Source: Tubiluchus corallicola
Lineage: Eukaryota > Priapulida > Priapulimorpha > Priapulimorphida > Tubiluchidae
NCBI GenBank assembly: GCA_030141605.1
Contig: JAQGDQ010000702.1
Location: 67,501-109,920 of the forward strand
Length of the DNA stretch: 42,420 bases
Direction of reading: 5' to 3'
Positions 1 to 11,259 of the stretch are shown in pieces. The notes under the pieces were generated by a model that worked only from the letters and a program-made list of their open reading frames with translations, was not told where the DNA came from and did not search any database. The number at the start of each line of letters is the position of its first letter. The stretch's first letter is position 1. The translations under genes and the position numbers were made by a program.

Positions 1-999
1 TAAATTCATGGCAGCGTGACTGATTAACGCTTCATTTACATAAGACTTTACACAATCTTTTTACTTATACACAGGTTTATTTTAGTTTTTTCACAATAAC
101 CGCACACATGTATTAGTTTGTGACGTACCGCACACGTTCGATAGCTCATGTGAGTATAGCGTTAAATTTAAAATTTGAGTTTTTGTCTTAAAACTTTCCT
201 AGTTTTAGTGCAGCACTCTGAATATCTTACAGTAGCACTTGAAAATGTAATACAGAGGTTTGCAAATGCAGACCTCAAAAATAAGCGCGCTAATTTATTC
301 TATTGTAATCACAATATACTTACAAGGCAATTCTGCCTTTAATAAAACTTGGAAACAAAATTTTACTTTTAAATACATGGTGGAAACTGCATTAGACTGC
401 ACAGTACATGTATAAGTGCCCCCCCCTTATAAATTCTTGCCAGCGTGCCTGATTAACACTGCATGTGAATAAGACTTTACACGGTCTTTTTGTTTACAAA
501 CCATTTATTTTAGTACTTATTGATTTTGTTTATTTTGTTTCACTGTAACAGCATACATAGAATAACGCCCGACACGACACTGTTAAAAACAACAAAATTC
601 GCAGGTAAAGGTTAGTTTACATTGGAAAATAAACACATCAGTGCATATTGTCTTGCACACTGCCACTCTGAAATAAATCCAGTTTTTCCCTCGAGCTTCT
701 TCTCTGCGGAATTATTCACGCAATTGTTTTCCTGTTAACAATAACCTTTCCCAATTCAAGAGCATGAACAGTTCTTGCCGGCTTGTGTTTAATTTAACTG
801 CTTAAGGGACAAGAAAAGGCCTAGTTAAAGCAAGTCTCAGAAAATTTTCGCTAAAGATTTATAACTGTTAGAGGCAATATCACTGTTTTATCAAACTCAC
901 GGTAAAAGAATTTCTTGTTTGTTTTCATTTTAAATACTCCCGCGAGACTGTCATGGTGGCGCCATATCAGACGGTGTCATAGAACCACAACACAAATCT
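1..999. repeat. Intergenic DNA with a diverged direct duplication
   Basis: No coding potential seen. The segment at 1-90 recurs in diverged form at about 428-515: both share the core GACTTTACAC, an upstream GATTAAC and a downstream TTTATTTTAG. This makes a direct duplication with a period of about 428 bp. A run of C lies near 421-426. Nothing else stands out. Confidence 0.5.
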
Positions 1000-1101
1000 T
1001 TATACTACACGTGCTCAGAACTCACTGCGACTGTGTTCGAGTGATGTCATGCCACGTGATCAGTCACATGCTGGCTTTTCAATTGGCGGACTAAATGAAA
1101 C
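1000..1101 (+). promoter_or_regulatory. Promoter-like segment before a candidate first exon
   Basis: Just upstream of the candidate ATG at 1102 are two CACGTG E-boxes (about 1006 and 1053), a CRE-like TGATGTCA near 1042 and an inverted CCAAT box (ATTGG, about 1082). This cluster is denser than in the surrounding AT-rich DNA. E-box factors and NF-Y commonly bind near housekeeping starts. No TATA box is evident. The promoter role is inferred only from this cluster and its place before the candidate exon. Confidence 0.3.
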
Positions 1102-1169
1102 ATGTCTGCGCCAACGTTTACTGCAGCGGTTAAAATATTTTTTACAAAAATTGGAGCAAATGCGAAAAC
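1102..1169 (+). CDS. Candidate first coding exon of an unrecognised gene
   Basis: The ATG has A at -3. The reading frame starts MSAPTFTAAVKIFFTK and runs 22 codons plus 2 nt to a consensus donor GTGAGT at 1170. The frame would hit a TGA stop inside the donor, as expected for a true exon end. With phase 2 it joins cleanly to the second candidate exon at 1294. An overlapping upstream ATG at 1095 opens only a short frame of about 12 codons. I do not recognise the protein. A chance pairing of splice motifs remains possible because the combined coding length is only about 124 nt. Confidence 0.35.
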
Positions 1170-1293
1170 GTGAGTACTTTATTCGCTCAAGATTATACTT
1201 AGATGATATAATTTTTTATTGCGAATTTTCTGAGGCTTACTTTGTTCCGCCAATTTTTTGTTCTTTAATTCCTCGCTTAACAAATATTTGCAG

Positions 1294-1349
1294 TCCAGTA
1301 AAACTCGGCGTTAAGCGAAACGTCATTAACCTAATCCATGACTTCCACT
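1294..1349 (+). CDS. Candidate second coding exon of the same unrecognised gene
   Basis: It follows a pyrimidine-rich tract ending TTTGCAG (AG at 1292-1293) and ends at a consensus donor GTAAGT at 1350. Joined to the exon ending at 1169, the phase is kept: the split codon gives T, then the frame reads PVKLGVKRNVINLIHDFH with no stop and ends in phase 1. The intron would be 124 nt, short but normal for animals. No further exon was found; what follows is repeat DNA, so the rest may lie far downstream, or the call may be wrong. Confidence 0.35.
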
Positions 1350-1526
1350 GTAAGTAGCGTAAAAGAACTGAGATACTTCACAGAGGGTAAAATCAATGCT
1401 GCTTTAATTTAAGCGTATAAATTAAACGTTTTGTGAGTTTTATTCACACGTCTACTGATTAATTTCTTTGCTAGACTGAGATAACTGAATTTTTGTTTTT
1501 TGATTGTAGGCCTAAGATCATAGCTT

Positions 1527-2045
1527 TTGGCAAATCTCAATATCGAAAAATTGTTTTTTGATCGTAGGCCTAAGATCGTACTTTATTTGTACAGGAAACA
1601 GTGAGAAATAATAAAATTCTTAAGTCTGAGGTAACTGAATTTTTGTGTTCCGTCATCATCAGTTTTTATTAATGGGTTGAAAATTAATCAACAGCATGCA
1701 GTCGGGTGAGAGAAGAAATCATTAGAAAGCTCGTTTGCCTTGGGCATTTTGGTCAATTTAGTTTTATTTAATAACAAGACGGTTTTTGCCGGCGGCAATA
1801 GTTATGGTGGTGGTGGTGGTTGGATAGTGGTTACGATGATGATGACAGTAATGATGAATGATAATGGTGATGATGACGATGATGACAGTGGTGATGGTAA
1901 GGACGGTGATGATGATGATGAAGGTGGCAATGATGATGAGGATGGTGGTCGAGGTGAGTGAGAGGAAAAAACGAGTTTGGAACCATTAGTATCTTTTGGG
2001 ACACATGCAAAAATTGGAGAGAAAAAGGAGAGAGAGATGGAGAGA
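1527..2045 (+). repeat. Dispersed repeat, left inverted copy, with (ATG)n and (GA)n
   Basis: This stretch matches the reverse complement of about 4030-4533 with scattered substitutions and small indels. Landmarks in the same order are GTAGGCCTAAGATCG, a segment ending CAGCATGCAGTCGGG, a purine-rich GATGATG microsatellite (about 1806-1960), GGAAAAAACGAGTTTGG and GGGACACATGCAAAAAT, then a GA-rich tail to about 2095. Reading frames across the triplet tract are low complexity and are not genes. Confidence 0.75.
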
Positions 2046-2099
2046 GAGGGAGAGAAACAGAGAGAGAGAGGCAGAGACAGAAAGAGAAAGAGCTTTTCT

Positions 2100-3469
2100 T
2101 TTCTCATCCGCTACGTTTCTAAAGGGTTATCGAATTTTGACGAAATTAGCATTGCTGGACAGCGCTAAAAAAAGCTGTACCGGGCGTGTCAAAAAATCAA
2201 TAAGCAGATGGCGATTATTTGTAGCTAAAACGCTAAAAGATAAGCAGCAGCCGATCGCCTAAGGCGCAAAAGTGGACTTTGATTCGATTTTGCACCTGTG
2301 CAGATGCTGCGCTATCAATTTTGTAGAATCCTGTAACGTTCACATGCTTAAAGGAAGACCTATAATTTACCATATAAGTTTGAATTCGTGCGGCTGGTAG
2401 CGCCCTCTAGCGGACGATAAAACTGCCTAGTTGTGAATTTGATTAAATTAAAGCCAGGAAATAAATTTCTTGAGGAGCAATAACCTTAAACGGCTCTCTA
2501 CCTGAAATTCCATGTACTATATTACTTAAATGAAGACCAGGTGATTGTTTAGACTCAATCTCATTTTAATTTACTGTCCAAAATATACATTTTCTTGCCT
2601 ATAAAAGTTAGCAATTGTTTCTTATATTTGAATAATTAGATTATTAACGGCAATCGAACACAGCTATTGCTTACGTCAGAAACTAACCACAGTTTGTGCA
2701 ATGGCAGGCGTCTTCCTTTGCGCGTCAAGCACGTTTGCATAGGTGTTACTGCTTAAACGCGTGATGTCACGAAAATGGGCATTACATCATATGTTGTCAG
2801 AAACTAACCTCGCAGTTCATGATCACGGTTATCACGGTACCGCCTTCTATTTATCGGCTACACGCATGTGACAAAAAGGCCAATCTTAGTAGATTCACTG
2901 GGCCGCGCGTAGCTTTGAAAGTTTAACAAAATTTGAGTATCCGAGATAATTATTATTTAGTCTAGCCATTGATTTAAAAAAAGCTGTTGTATTTTTCAAT
3001 ATTTTAGAGCATTCTTTATTCTGAACTAAAGTCTACACAATCGTTCGGATCTCCATTAAACGATGGCTGATTCTGACCTAATGTATCTAAAGTTGTGAGG
3101 AAAAATCTCGTCTTATTCTTAAAAAAGCAATAAAAACTATGAGAATAAGAACTATCCGATAATATTCTTTTTCCAATGGTGCAATTTCAGCACCCAGTCT
3201 TGCTACTAAAAAGGATTTTCAATTAAGAAAACATACTTAATAGCCTGTATATGTAAAAGCGACACAACAACTGTTTGTGCTGTGTTAGGAAAACTCCGAA
3301 TACAGTACACACTTTTTTCACTCATTTACGTACATTTCTAAACTCGTAGTTCTTGTCTTATGATATGAAATTGGCCTCGCAAGACCAGATTTCGAAAATA
3401 AAGTACGTAAATGAAAAAAATGCTTTGCTGCTGTATGAGTAGCTTCCTTAACTTACAATTTTCTAGGGA
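2100..3469. other. Intergenic, no gene seen; holds a dispersed repeat copy
   Basis: AT-rich DNA with no convincing exon. The part at about 2796-3024 is a diverged direct copy of 7623-7855, sharing GTGACAAAAAGG, CCAATCTTAGTAGATTCACT and GCGCGTAGCTTTGAAAG. A CGCCCTCTAGCGGAC piece near 2400 is of a kind often seen in invertebrate repeats. Confidence 0.5.
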
Positions 3470-3542
3470 GCCCGGTTAGCTCAGTCGGTAGAGCATCAGA
3501 CTTTTAATCTGAGGGTCAAGGGTTCAAGTCCCTTATTGGGCG
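3470..3542 (+). tRNA. tRNA-Lys-TTT: tRNA-Lys (anticodon TTT)
   Basis: This is a 73-nt cloverleaf with no intron. It decodes AAA/AAG lysine codons in cytosolic translation. The acceptor stem pairs GCCCGGT with ATTGGGC, including two G-U pairs. The D arm has TAGCTCAGTCGGTAGAGCA (A box), the anticodon loop is CTTTTAA with anticodon TTT, and the T arm is AAGGG-TTCAAGT-CCCTT (B box GGTTCAAGTCC). It is close to the standard animal tRNA-Lys-TTT, with changes mostly in the acceptor and T stems that keep pairing. A T6 run follows 8 nt downstream. It looks functional rather than a SINE relic. Confidence 0.95.
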
Positions 3543-3550
3543 TTCGTTAC

Positions 3551-3556
3551 TTTTTT
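3551..3556 (+). terminator. RNA polymerase III terminator of tRNA-Lys
   Basis: A run of six T residues begins 9 nt after the tRNA 3' end. Four or more T on the non-template strand is the Pol III stop signal. Confidence 0.85.
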
Positions 3557-3892
3557 CCGTAAATATATATATATAGAAAAAATATATTCACGTAATGTGT
3601 TTACCCTAAGAGTCAATTTCATTGCCAACCCTTTCAAACGATGTCTTTCTGAAAATAAATCTTCAAAATGTGTTTTGTATTTTCAACATCTACAGTTTTT
3701 TAAGATCTCGTTTAATAATTTATTATAAATGGCGCGAACGTTTTTCTATTTCCCGGGGAACAGTAATTACTAATAAGCAGGTTAAATAGGCGTTAAATGA
3801 GTTTGTAATTTTGCAATAAATCCGGAAATTCCGGAAATTTTTATTAATAAGAAACTTCGTTGCTCACAGCATGTGCGATAATTTCCGTCTGA

Positions 3893-3914
3893 GTTGTCTG
3901 AATGCAAAATCCCC

Positions 3915-3951
<37 letters not shown>

Positions 3952-3980
3952 TCTGTCTCTGTTTCTGCCTCTCTCTCTGC

Positions 3981-4039
<59 letters not shown>

Positions 4040-4533
4040 ATCTCTCTTTTTTCTCTCCCATTTTTGCATGTGTCCCAAAAGATATTAAATTAATGGTGCC
4101 AAACTCGTTTTTTCCTCTCACTCACCTCCACCACCTCATCATCACAATCACCGTCCTTACCATCACCATTGTGATCATCGTTATCATCGCCATTATCATT
4201 CATCATTACTGCCATCATCATCGTAACCACTATCCTACCACCACCACCACTATTGCCACCGCAATAACAGCCTTGTTGGTAAATAAAACTGAATTGACCA
4301 AAATGCACAAGGCAAACGAGCTTCCTAATTATTTCTTCTCTTGCCCGACTGCATGCTGTTGATTAATTTTCAACCCATTAATGAAAACTGATACTGATGG
4401 AACACAAAAATTCAGTTACCTCAGACTTAAGTATAACATATTCTATTATTTCTCACTGTTTCCTGTACAAGTAAAGTACGATCTTAGGCCTACGAAACAA
4501 TTTTTCGATAATGAGATTTGACAAAAACAATTA
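3893..4533 (-). repeat. Dispersed repeat, right inverted copy, with (CT)n head
   Basis: From about 4030 to 4533 this is the inverted partner of 1527-2045. It is preceded by a (CT)n tract at about 3914-4050. The junction CTGAATGCAAAATCCC at about 3897 is also the left junction of the CT tract at 7357, so the microsatellite belongs to a mobile or duplicated unit. The two inverted copies are about 2 kb apart with the tRNA-Lys gene between them. Confidence 0.75.
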
Positions 4534-5898
4534 AAATTAATTTATGCAAAAACTGCTGTGCATGCATAAGTTAGAAACCCACAACTAACTACAACTTGAA
4601 GCAACTTAAATTCTACCTTTTCTTGAAATAAAAACAACTTTCACTCAAATGAATTGCTATTGGCAGAAACATTAAGGTAAAACTGCCAAGGTTGTTATGT
4701 TTGAAAAAATAAATCAAATACTTCTGCCCGAAAACATTGATATAGCTGCCTTAGGAACTAACGATCTGTTGAAGTTGTTATTACTCGGAAAGATGAATTT
4801 AACTATGTTGCTAACTGTAAAATATTCGAATGCATACACATGACTTTATACTACTTACTAAACGCTTCTAGTAGTTTCTATGTGATATAAAATGCATCAG
4901 TTTTAAATATTCGCACATTAATATTTTCTAACCGTCATTTTCTACTAATGTCTAATGTAACCTCGTAGTAAAACTTGTCAGCTTATGTAGTTATAGTCTA
5001 ATCTTAGTGTAAATGTTTTTGTAAATAGTGTATAAAGTCTGTTGTGTTGAGGATCCTAAATCGTGTTGTTCATACGTATTGTTGTCTGATCCAATCCTAT
5101 AATAAATTATGTTTAATCTAAACGACCAAATTTGGTAAATCCAGAAATCACTAGTTTAGTGACCTTTTACAGCGCTTATTTTGCAGTTTTAATAAAAATA
5201 CAACAAATTTGTAACACACACAAGGGTTATTTCAGAAGTCATTATCTGTATTTTTAACAAACGAAGTAAAACGCTCGCGTAAGAGCTTGTTTGGATTTAG
5301 CGAAAAATTTAAAAAGAAAATGAGAAAACAGTGTACAGTGACTTTCGAGACACCCTGTATTTTAAGTACAGTATCTTCACTCCTCCCACACAACAGAAAT
5401 CAAGACCATATGGTTATCTCTATTTTATATAATAATTACTAGAGGAGCAAAAGCGCCTCCTTGTGGAACTCCTGATTAGTTCACACAAAGTCAAACTTCA
5501 ATACGCATGCACAAAGGACAATAAATTCTTGCATATATTTCGCATAGCTATTATATAGTTGTTTTAGTAGTTTTCGAGGAAACAATAACTCCCGTAGTGA
5601 CAGTTATCGTATGCATATCAGAATGGAAACACTTCTTCAGGGAAAGAAAGGCAACTCTATTAATTTTATTTTATTACCTTTGATGTAGTTTATTTGTCCG
5701 AATGTCTTACTTCACGTTAATGAAGAAGAATGTATAGTATTTTTGTCGTCTTGTTTCGTCTCAGTAGTGCAGTTCGTTTATTAAGGGTCAGTTGCACTTG
5801 TGCCTTGCAGATAGGAAAGAGAAAAAAGAAGAGTAAAAGAGGAAGGAGGGACAAAAAAGGTAAACAGAAGCTATAAAAACAAAACAAATGTAAGGAGT
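4534..5898. other. Intergenic, no gene seen
   Basis: AT-rich DNA with no splice-supported or long complex reading frame. A GAGACACCCTGTA piece near 5347 resembles ends of repeats common in invertebrates. A GCGCCTCCTTGTGGAACTCC piece lies near 5450. No tandem structure noted. Confidence 0.5.
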
Positions 5899-6022
5899 TT
5901 GGAAAGAATGAAGGCGAGAAAAGAGCAGAAAAATGAGGAGAGAGACAGAGAGAAAGAGGGAGAGAGAGAGGAGGAGGAGAGAAAGAAAGAGGGAGTGAGA
6001 GGAGAGGAGAGAGAAGAGAGAA

Positions 6023-6063
<41 letters not shown>

Positions 6064-6169
6064 AAGACAGAGAGCAAGACAAGAGAGAGAGAGAGAGTGA
6101 GAGACAGTAAGAGAGAGAGGGGGAGAAAGAGAGAAAAAGAGAAAGAGAGAGAGGGTGGAAGACAGAAAC

Positions 6170-6206
<37 letters not shown>

Positions 6207-6222
6207 AATTTTTTTATTTTCG

Positions 6223-6281
<59 letters not shown>

Positions 6282-6366
6282 GTGCTTTGTGTTGTTTATT
6301 TACTTGTATTTTTAACGACACAAAATGACACAAGAGAGACACAGAGAGAGAGAGAGAGAGAGAGAG

Positions 6367-6408
<42 letters not shown>

Positions 6409-6415
6409 TAGACAA
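5899..6415. repeat. Compound (GA)n-(TA)n-(GA)n microsatellite
   Basis: A GA-rich, imperfect tract (about 5930-6200) is followed by a nearly pure TA run (about 6226-6278) and a second GA tract (about 6332-6410). The long open frames here are Ser/Leu or Arg/Glu low complexity on opposite strands and are not genes. Confidence 0.9.
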
Positions 6416-7356
6416 AAATGATAAAAGGTATTTACTATTACGGAGATCAAAACTGTTCCTCACATGAACAGCATCATTTTGTCAGTGATGCAGTGAAGCC
6501 TATATCAGACAAATGACCAGCCACAGCACATGAAAAAACGTTAGTGCCTTGGGGCAATAGACTCAATCCTCCGATTTGGTTATAGATTAAATTGTTTACT
6601 GATCACATGTTTGCACGTGAATGTGAACACTATGCAAATTAGTAGTCATCAGTAAAGTTAAATGGGAACGATCTTTGATATTTAAAAAATACCTGAAACC
6701 ACTATGGAATCTAAAAACATGATGTTTTTAAGATGATTTTTAAAGGACAAAAACACTAGCTGGCTTCCTAAAAATTCCACCCTCGTTAGTGTGGCGCTCA
6801 CAACCTCTTCATCTGCAACCTCTGTACCCTCAACTGTTGTGCCCTCAACCTTTGTACCTCAACCTTGCACCCTCAACCTTTGTACCCTCAACCTGTGTAC
6901 CCTCAACCTCTGTACCCTCAACCTTTGTACCCTCAACCTAGTATCCACAACAACAAGGAGAAATGACAAAGCTGCTGATGGTACGTGTAATGCTGAACAG
7001 AAATTGACTGCCTGACGCTGAAACTCAAGCAGCCATAACACTTCAACGAGCATTTTCAACACGAAATTTTTACACTCGACGTCTTCCGGTTCTTTGCTCA
7101 TACGACTTCCGATTCTCACGGCTAAAATGAGACGCCGTCAACTGAAGCATTTATTGAAGCAATTGCCTCAGGTTCAACAAGAAAACTTGGCAGTCAGTTT
7201 ATAATAAATTGTAAACCGTGAATGTTTTATTCAAATTAAGTTACGACTCCAGACGCTCCTATTTGCAGCTCTGCGGAGTAAGTTTTTCTGCTCTGAAAGA
7301 CTACTTTTGGTTGAAGTTGTTGAACATCTTCTTCTAATCAGATTTTTACTGGTTTC
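6416..7356. repeat. Intergenic with a 15-bp tandem repeat (about 6830-6945)
   Basis: A unit of the form ACCCTCAACCTTTGT is repeated about eight times with small changes. Its 15-bp length keeps frames open on both strands, giving short repetitive peptides that I do not consider real. The rest of the stretch shows no gene. Confidence 0.7.
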
Positions 7357-7860
<504 letters not shown>

Positions 7861-8650
7861 TTCACACAAACCAACACAGAGGGTGCTTTTAACTTCAACA
7901 AACTTAAATTTTCGTTTCCAACCGATAACGCGAAATTAAATCGTCTTGAAATTTTGCTCGAGATCAAAGTCGTCACTAATTCATTACATTTGCATATAAC
8001 GTGAATTAATCTGAACAAAATTATCGTGCGAAGTCCCGCAAACGTTTAAATGATTAAACGTTTCCACTTTTTAACAAACTGCGGTTAATGTTTTACGCGA
8101 CCTTTGTGTGACCTTGGAGCACGGCGTAGTTACATCTGCGCTTTGTCCTGTGTATCTAAATTTACGATATTCTAAAGCAGGCGGTCCTAGTAAAGGGAAC
8201 ACTGCACAATTTTCTTCAAAAGGACAACTACGGTAAGCCATTTCACGGTTCCAGTGATTGGTGATGATCGTGAAAAGGTCAAAGGTTAAGTGTACCAGAC
8301 AACACATTTGTGTATACTTGACAAAACCTCGTAGCTCATGCTATTTTAATAGTAACCGTTTTAACAGCTAGCCAGAACCTTACTTAGTTCTTTTTTCTTG
8401 TTCCCAAACAAGATCTTGCTAGTAAATCACTCTACGCGCAGCCTAATGCATAATTAAGTAATGTCCACGTAAAACAACTAAAGCTACTGAACTTACGCGG
8501 TAGACGGCTTTGTTTTACACGCACAGCACGTGACGGTTGTAGTTAAGACGCGTTGCGGTGGTACACTTAACCTATGACCTGCAGTACCTGCACAATGAAG
8601 GTTAGTTCCCAACCTTTTTAGAGGATAATTGTAGCCATACAACGCATTTG
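7861..8650. other. Intergenic, no gene assigned
   Basis: A 78-codon open frame on the - strand (8307 to 8071) has balanced composition (it contains YRSCPFEENC), but I found no convincing splice sites or family match. Around 8490-8580 an E-box CACGTGAC and CG-richer sequence precede a short ATG frame with a GTTAGT donor at about 8619. Neither is strong enough to call. Confidence 0.3.
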
Positions 8651-8652
8651 TG

Positions 8653-8988
8653 CTGATTAGATTTAAATTTAGGTCAGGTTTATTGACTAATAGTTAAAAT
8701 TATACAGGGTAAGAACTTAACACTGATTAGATTTAAATCTAGGTCAGGTTTATTGACTAATAGCTACAATTATACAGGGTAAGAACTTAAGAGTGATTAG
8801 ATTTAAATTTAGGTTAGGTTTATTGACTAATAGTTAAAATTATACAGGGTAAGAACTTAACACTGATTAGATTTAAATTTAGGTCAGCTTTATTGACTAA
8901 TAGTTACGATTTTACAGGGTAAGAACTTAACACTGATTAGATGTAAAGTTAGGTCAGGTTTTTTGACTAATAGTTACAATTATAGTTA
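8653..8988 (+). repeat. Tandem array, period exactly 70 bp, about 4.8 copies
   Basis: CTGATTAG (or its analogue) occurs at 8653, 8723, 8793, 8863 and 8933, a spacing of exactly 70 bp each time. Each unit reads through AGGTCAGGTTTATTGACTAA and TACAGGGTAAGAACTTAA. Sequence divergence is low. It grades into an (ATC)n-type microsatellite at about 8995-9100. Confidence 0.9.
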
Positions 8989-9100
8989 CATCGTCGTTAT
9001 CATACACGTCATTGTCGTTATCATCATCATCATCATCATCACCACCACCATAATCATCGTCGTCGTCGTCGTCGCCGTCATCATCATCATCATCATCATT

Positions 9101-9842
9101 AAAACCAATACGTTTCAACCACTCTATGCTCTTGTGCTTTCGTACACGTTCCTTAACTTAAATTAGTTATCAGACTTTGCTATAAATGACACTACAAAAG
9201 GGGTGTTCAACACTCAAGCTTTTTGGAGTTTTGGAGTAAAAATGTCTCTTTATATGGAGCATTTTCTTGGATAAATTAAAAACAATGCATATTTTTTATA
9301 ATCCGACAAAATTTCGCAACAATATTACGAGCGGTGTTATGTCACTTCCTCAGTTAATTATAATTATTGATACGGCACCTGACTCAAGTTTTACTACCCA
9401 CCCCTTTGAATAATGCAAAGTGTTAGAAATTTTCACACGAGTTGAAATGTTCCTACGCAAGGGGTAAATTGGTTTTAAATTTATTAAATTTGTTTAAAGG
9501 CACTGCAATTTAATTTTCTTGTGTTTTTTCTCAAAAATAAGAAGAAATTAAACAGCCTTTTTCCTTGTAATTAGTAATTTGAAATGTTTTAAACCTAATT
9601 AATGTGATTAGTAGAGATTATTTTCTTCTTACGCGGATGAGTATAAAATTTGGAAAACGAAAGAATGCGGCATTTTTTGCTAAAATCAAATATTTGTTAT
9701 AATTACGAAATGTATACCGTCACTTTGTATGCCTATTTTTTACCAATAAAGAAAATAAGGCAAATCAGCATTTTTCCCTTCAAAGTGTGAATTTGCCTTA
9801 ATTCACATCAAGCATCATGCAATCTGAGATGCAGGTAAAAGT
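9101..9842. other. Intergenic, no gene seen
   Basis: AT-rich unique-looking sequence with no exon, RNA gene or array noticed. Confidence 0.5.
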
Positions 9843-10645
9843 ATTATTATTATTATTTATTTTTATAATTCTTTATTTTTAAAAACTATGTACAGAACAC
9901 ATTCCCCCTATTTGCAGCATATGTTTAAAATTTCTAAAAGCATGTACAACGTATTAAACCTCTTCACACACACACACACACACACACGCACACACACACA
10001 CACACACACGCACGCACGCACGCACGCACGCGCGCGCGCGCGCACACACAAACACACATATATATAACTTCGAATCCAACGCATGAGACACATTGAACGA
10101 CAACGATCATATACAATAGACATAGTTACAAATTATAATCCAACACTACAAACATACATAATAAAAGATAACGAACATTTGTTAATACTTAGTAACAAAA
10201 ATTTACACACATTATACACAATGAAAAACAGCGAGTACAATTATAATAAACACAATTACCAAGTTTGATGGAAATTCACATAATCATAAATAAAAACAAA
10301 ACAGCATATAGAAAACACGACGAGAGTTGTAAAATTTACCACCAACAGACTGTTTATACACGGGCGAAAGATGATAGGAATTCATCCGAGATAACATTTG
10401 CAAAAGCATTTATAGCATTATTATCTCGGCTAGAAAAAACATAGTCCGAAACTAACGTAGGCAGAGAGCTAATAAAATCATTTCTTTTGGCTTGGTTTAC
10501 TAATGCACATTCGAATAATAAAAGATGTACAGACAGAGGGCTTAATAAGCAGTTGCATGTACTATTAGGAGCATTCCCAATTTTGTACAAAAATTCTTTC
10601 AAATTTCCCTGCTTAAGTAATAAACTGAAAGCTAATAAACTGATT
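9843..10645 (-). mobile_element. LINE 3' end remnant (non-LTR retrotransposon, RNase H type)
   Basis: Read on the - strand, about 10645 to 10354 encodes a C-terminal piece resembling the region after RNase H in I/Jockey/R1-like LINEs. LLKQGNLKEFLYKIGNAP is followed by a Cys-His cluster (CNC, then HLLLFEC) and a stop. The 3' part holds a CA/CG-rich simple repeat (9966-10065) and ends near 9843-9890 in AATAAA-like sequence and an ATA-rich tail. The 5' side is cut by the tandem array at 10690. No complete polymerase is present, so it is a dead fragment. The clade is inferred from the motif pattern only. Confidence 0.6.
9966..10065. repeat. (CA)n(CGCA)n(CG)n alternating purine-pyrimidine tract
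   Basis: About 100 bp of almost perfect purine-pyrimidine alternation pass from CA repeats through CGCA repeats to a short CG run and then into ACATATATATA. Such tracts favour left-handed Z-DNA under torsional stress. Confidence 0.9.
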
Positions 10646-10684
10646 TTTGTTTAACAATGCCTTTGTATTTTTAAAATGGATGAA

Positions 10685-11122
10685 TCTACTCAACTTTTGC
10701 AATGAGTAGCCACGACTTTCGGCACAAATTTCTACTCAACTCTTTCAATGACTACCACAATATTCTTCACAATTTTCTACTCAACTTTTTCAATGAGTAA
10801 CCACAATATTTTTCACAAATTTCTACTCAACTTTTGCAATGAGTACCACAATTTTCGGCGCAAATTTCTACTCAGTTCTTTCAATGAGTACCACAACCTT
10901 CTTCACAAATTTCTACTCAACTCTTGCAATGAGTACCACAATATTCTTCACAAATTTCTACTCAACTTTTTCAATGAGTAGCCACAATATTCTTCACAAA
11001 TTTCTACTCAACTCTTTCAATGAGTAGCCACAATATTCTTCACAAATTTCTACTCAATTTTTTCAATAAGTAGCCACAATATTCTTCACAAATTTCTACT
11101 CAACTTTTGCAATGAGTACCCA
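10685..11122 (+). repeat. 45-46 bp tandem array, about nine copies
   Basis: Units begin at TCTACTCAAC (10685, 10731, 10775, 10822 and onward) and carry CAATGAGTA and CCACAATATTCTTCAC. The small open frames here are repetitive and non-genic. The array separates the LINE remnant from the candidate signal-peptide exon. Confidence 0.85.
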
Positions 11123-11197
11123 CACTTTTGACTTAGTTTACTAATGTACATACAATTAATAAATGAATGTAAAAGTAAAAATAAGAATGATAAATAC

Positions 11198-11248
11198 CTG
11201 AGTGAAAGAAGCTAGGAGGGTTAAAAGCATCCAAATTGTCTGTTTCAT
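11198..11248 (-). CDS. Candidate signal-peptide first exon of an unknown gene
   Basis: On the - strand an ATG with A at -3 opens MKQTIWMLLTLLASFTQ, 17 codons. This is a short polar start with one Lys followed by a hydrophobic stretch, typical of a secretory signal peptide. The frame ends exactly at CAG followed by GTATTT, a usable 5' splice site in phase 0. A GC-richer promoter-like segment lies just upstream on this strand. One-exon signal peptides are common in secreted animal proteins. No next exon was identified; the downstream side is a tandem array and a LINE, so the gene may continue far away or be broken. Confidence 0.4.
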
Positions 11249-11259
11249 CTTGATTTTAC

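Noticed and set aside
1527-4533. A single transposon with 0.5-kb terminal inverted repeats
   Set aside because: No target duplications found, and the interior holds a tRNA gene and an unrelated repeat copy. Two separate insertions are simpler.
8071-8307. 78-codon - strand frame of balanced composition
   Set aside because: No matching splice sites, start context or family similarity that I could see; it could be a chance frame.
8560-8625. Short ATG frame ending at a GTTAGT donor behind an E-box
   Set aside because: Only nine codons and no partner exon; too weak to list as a gene.
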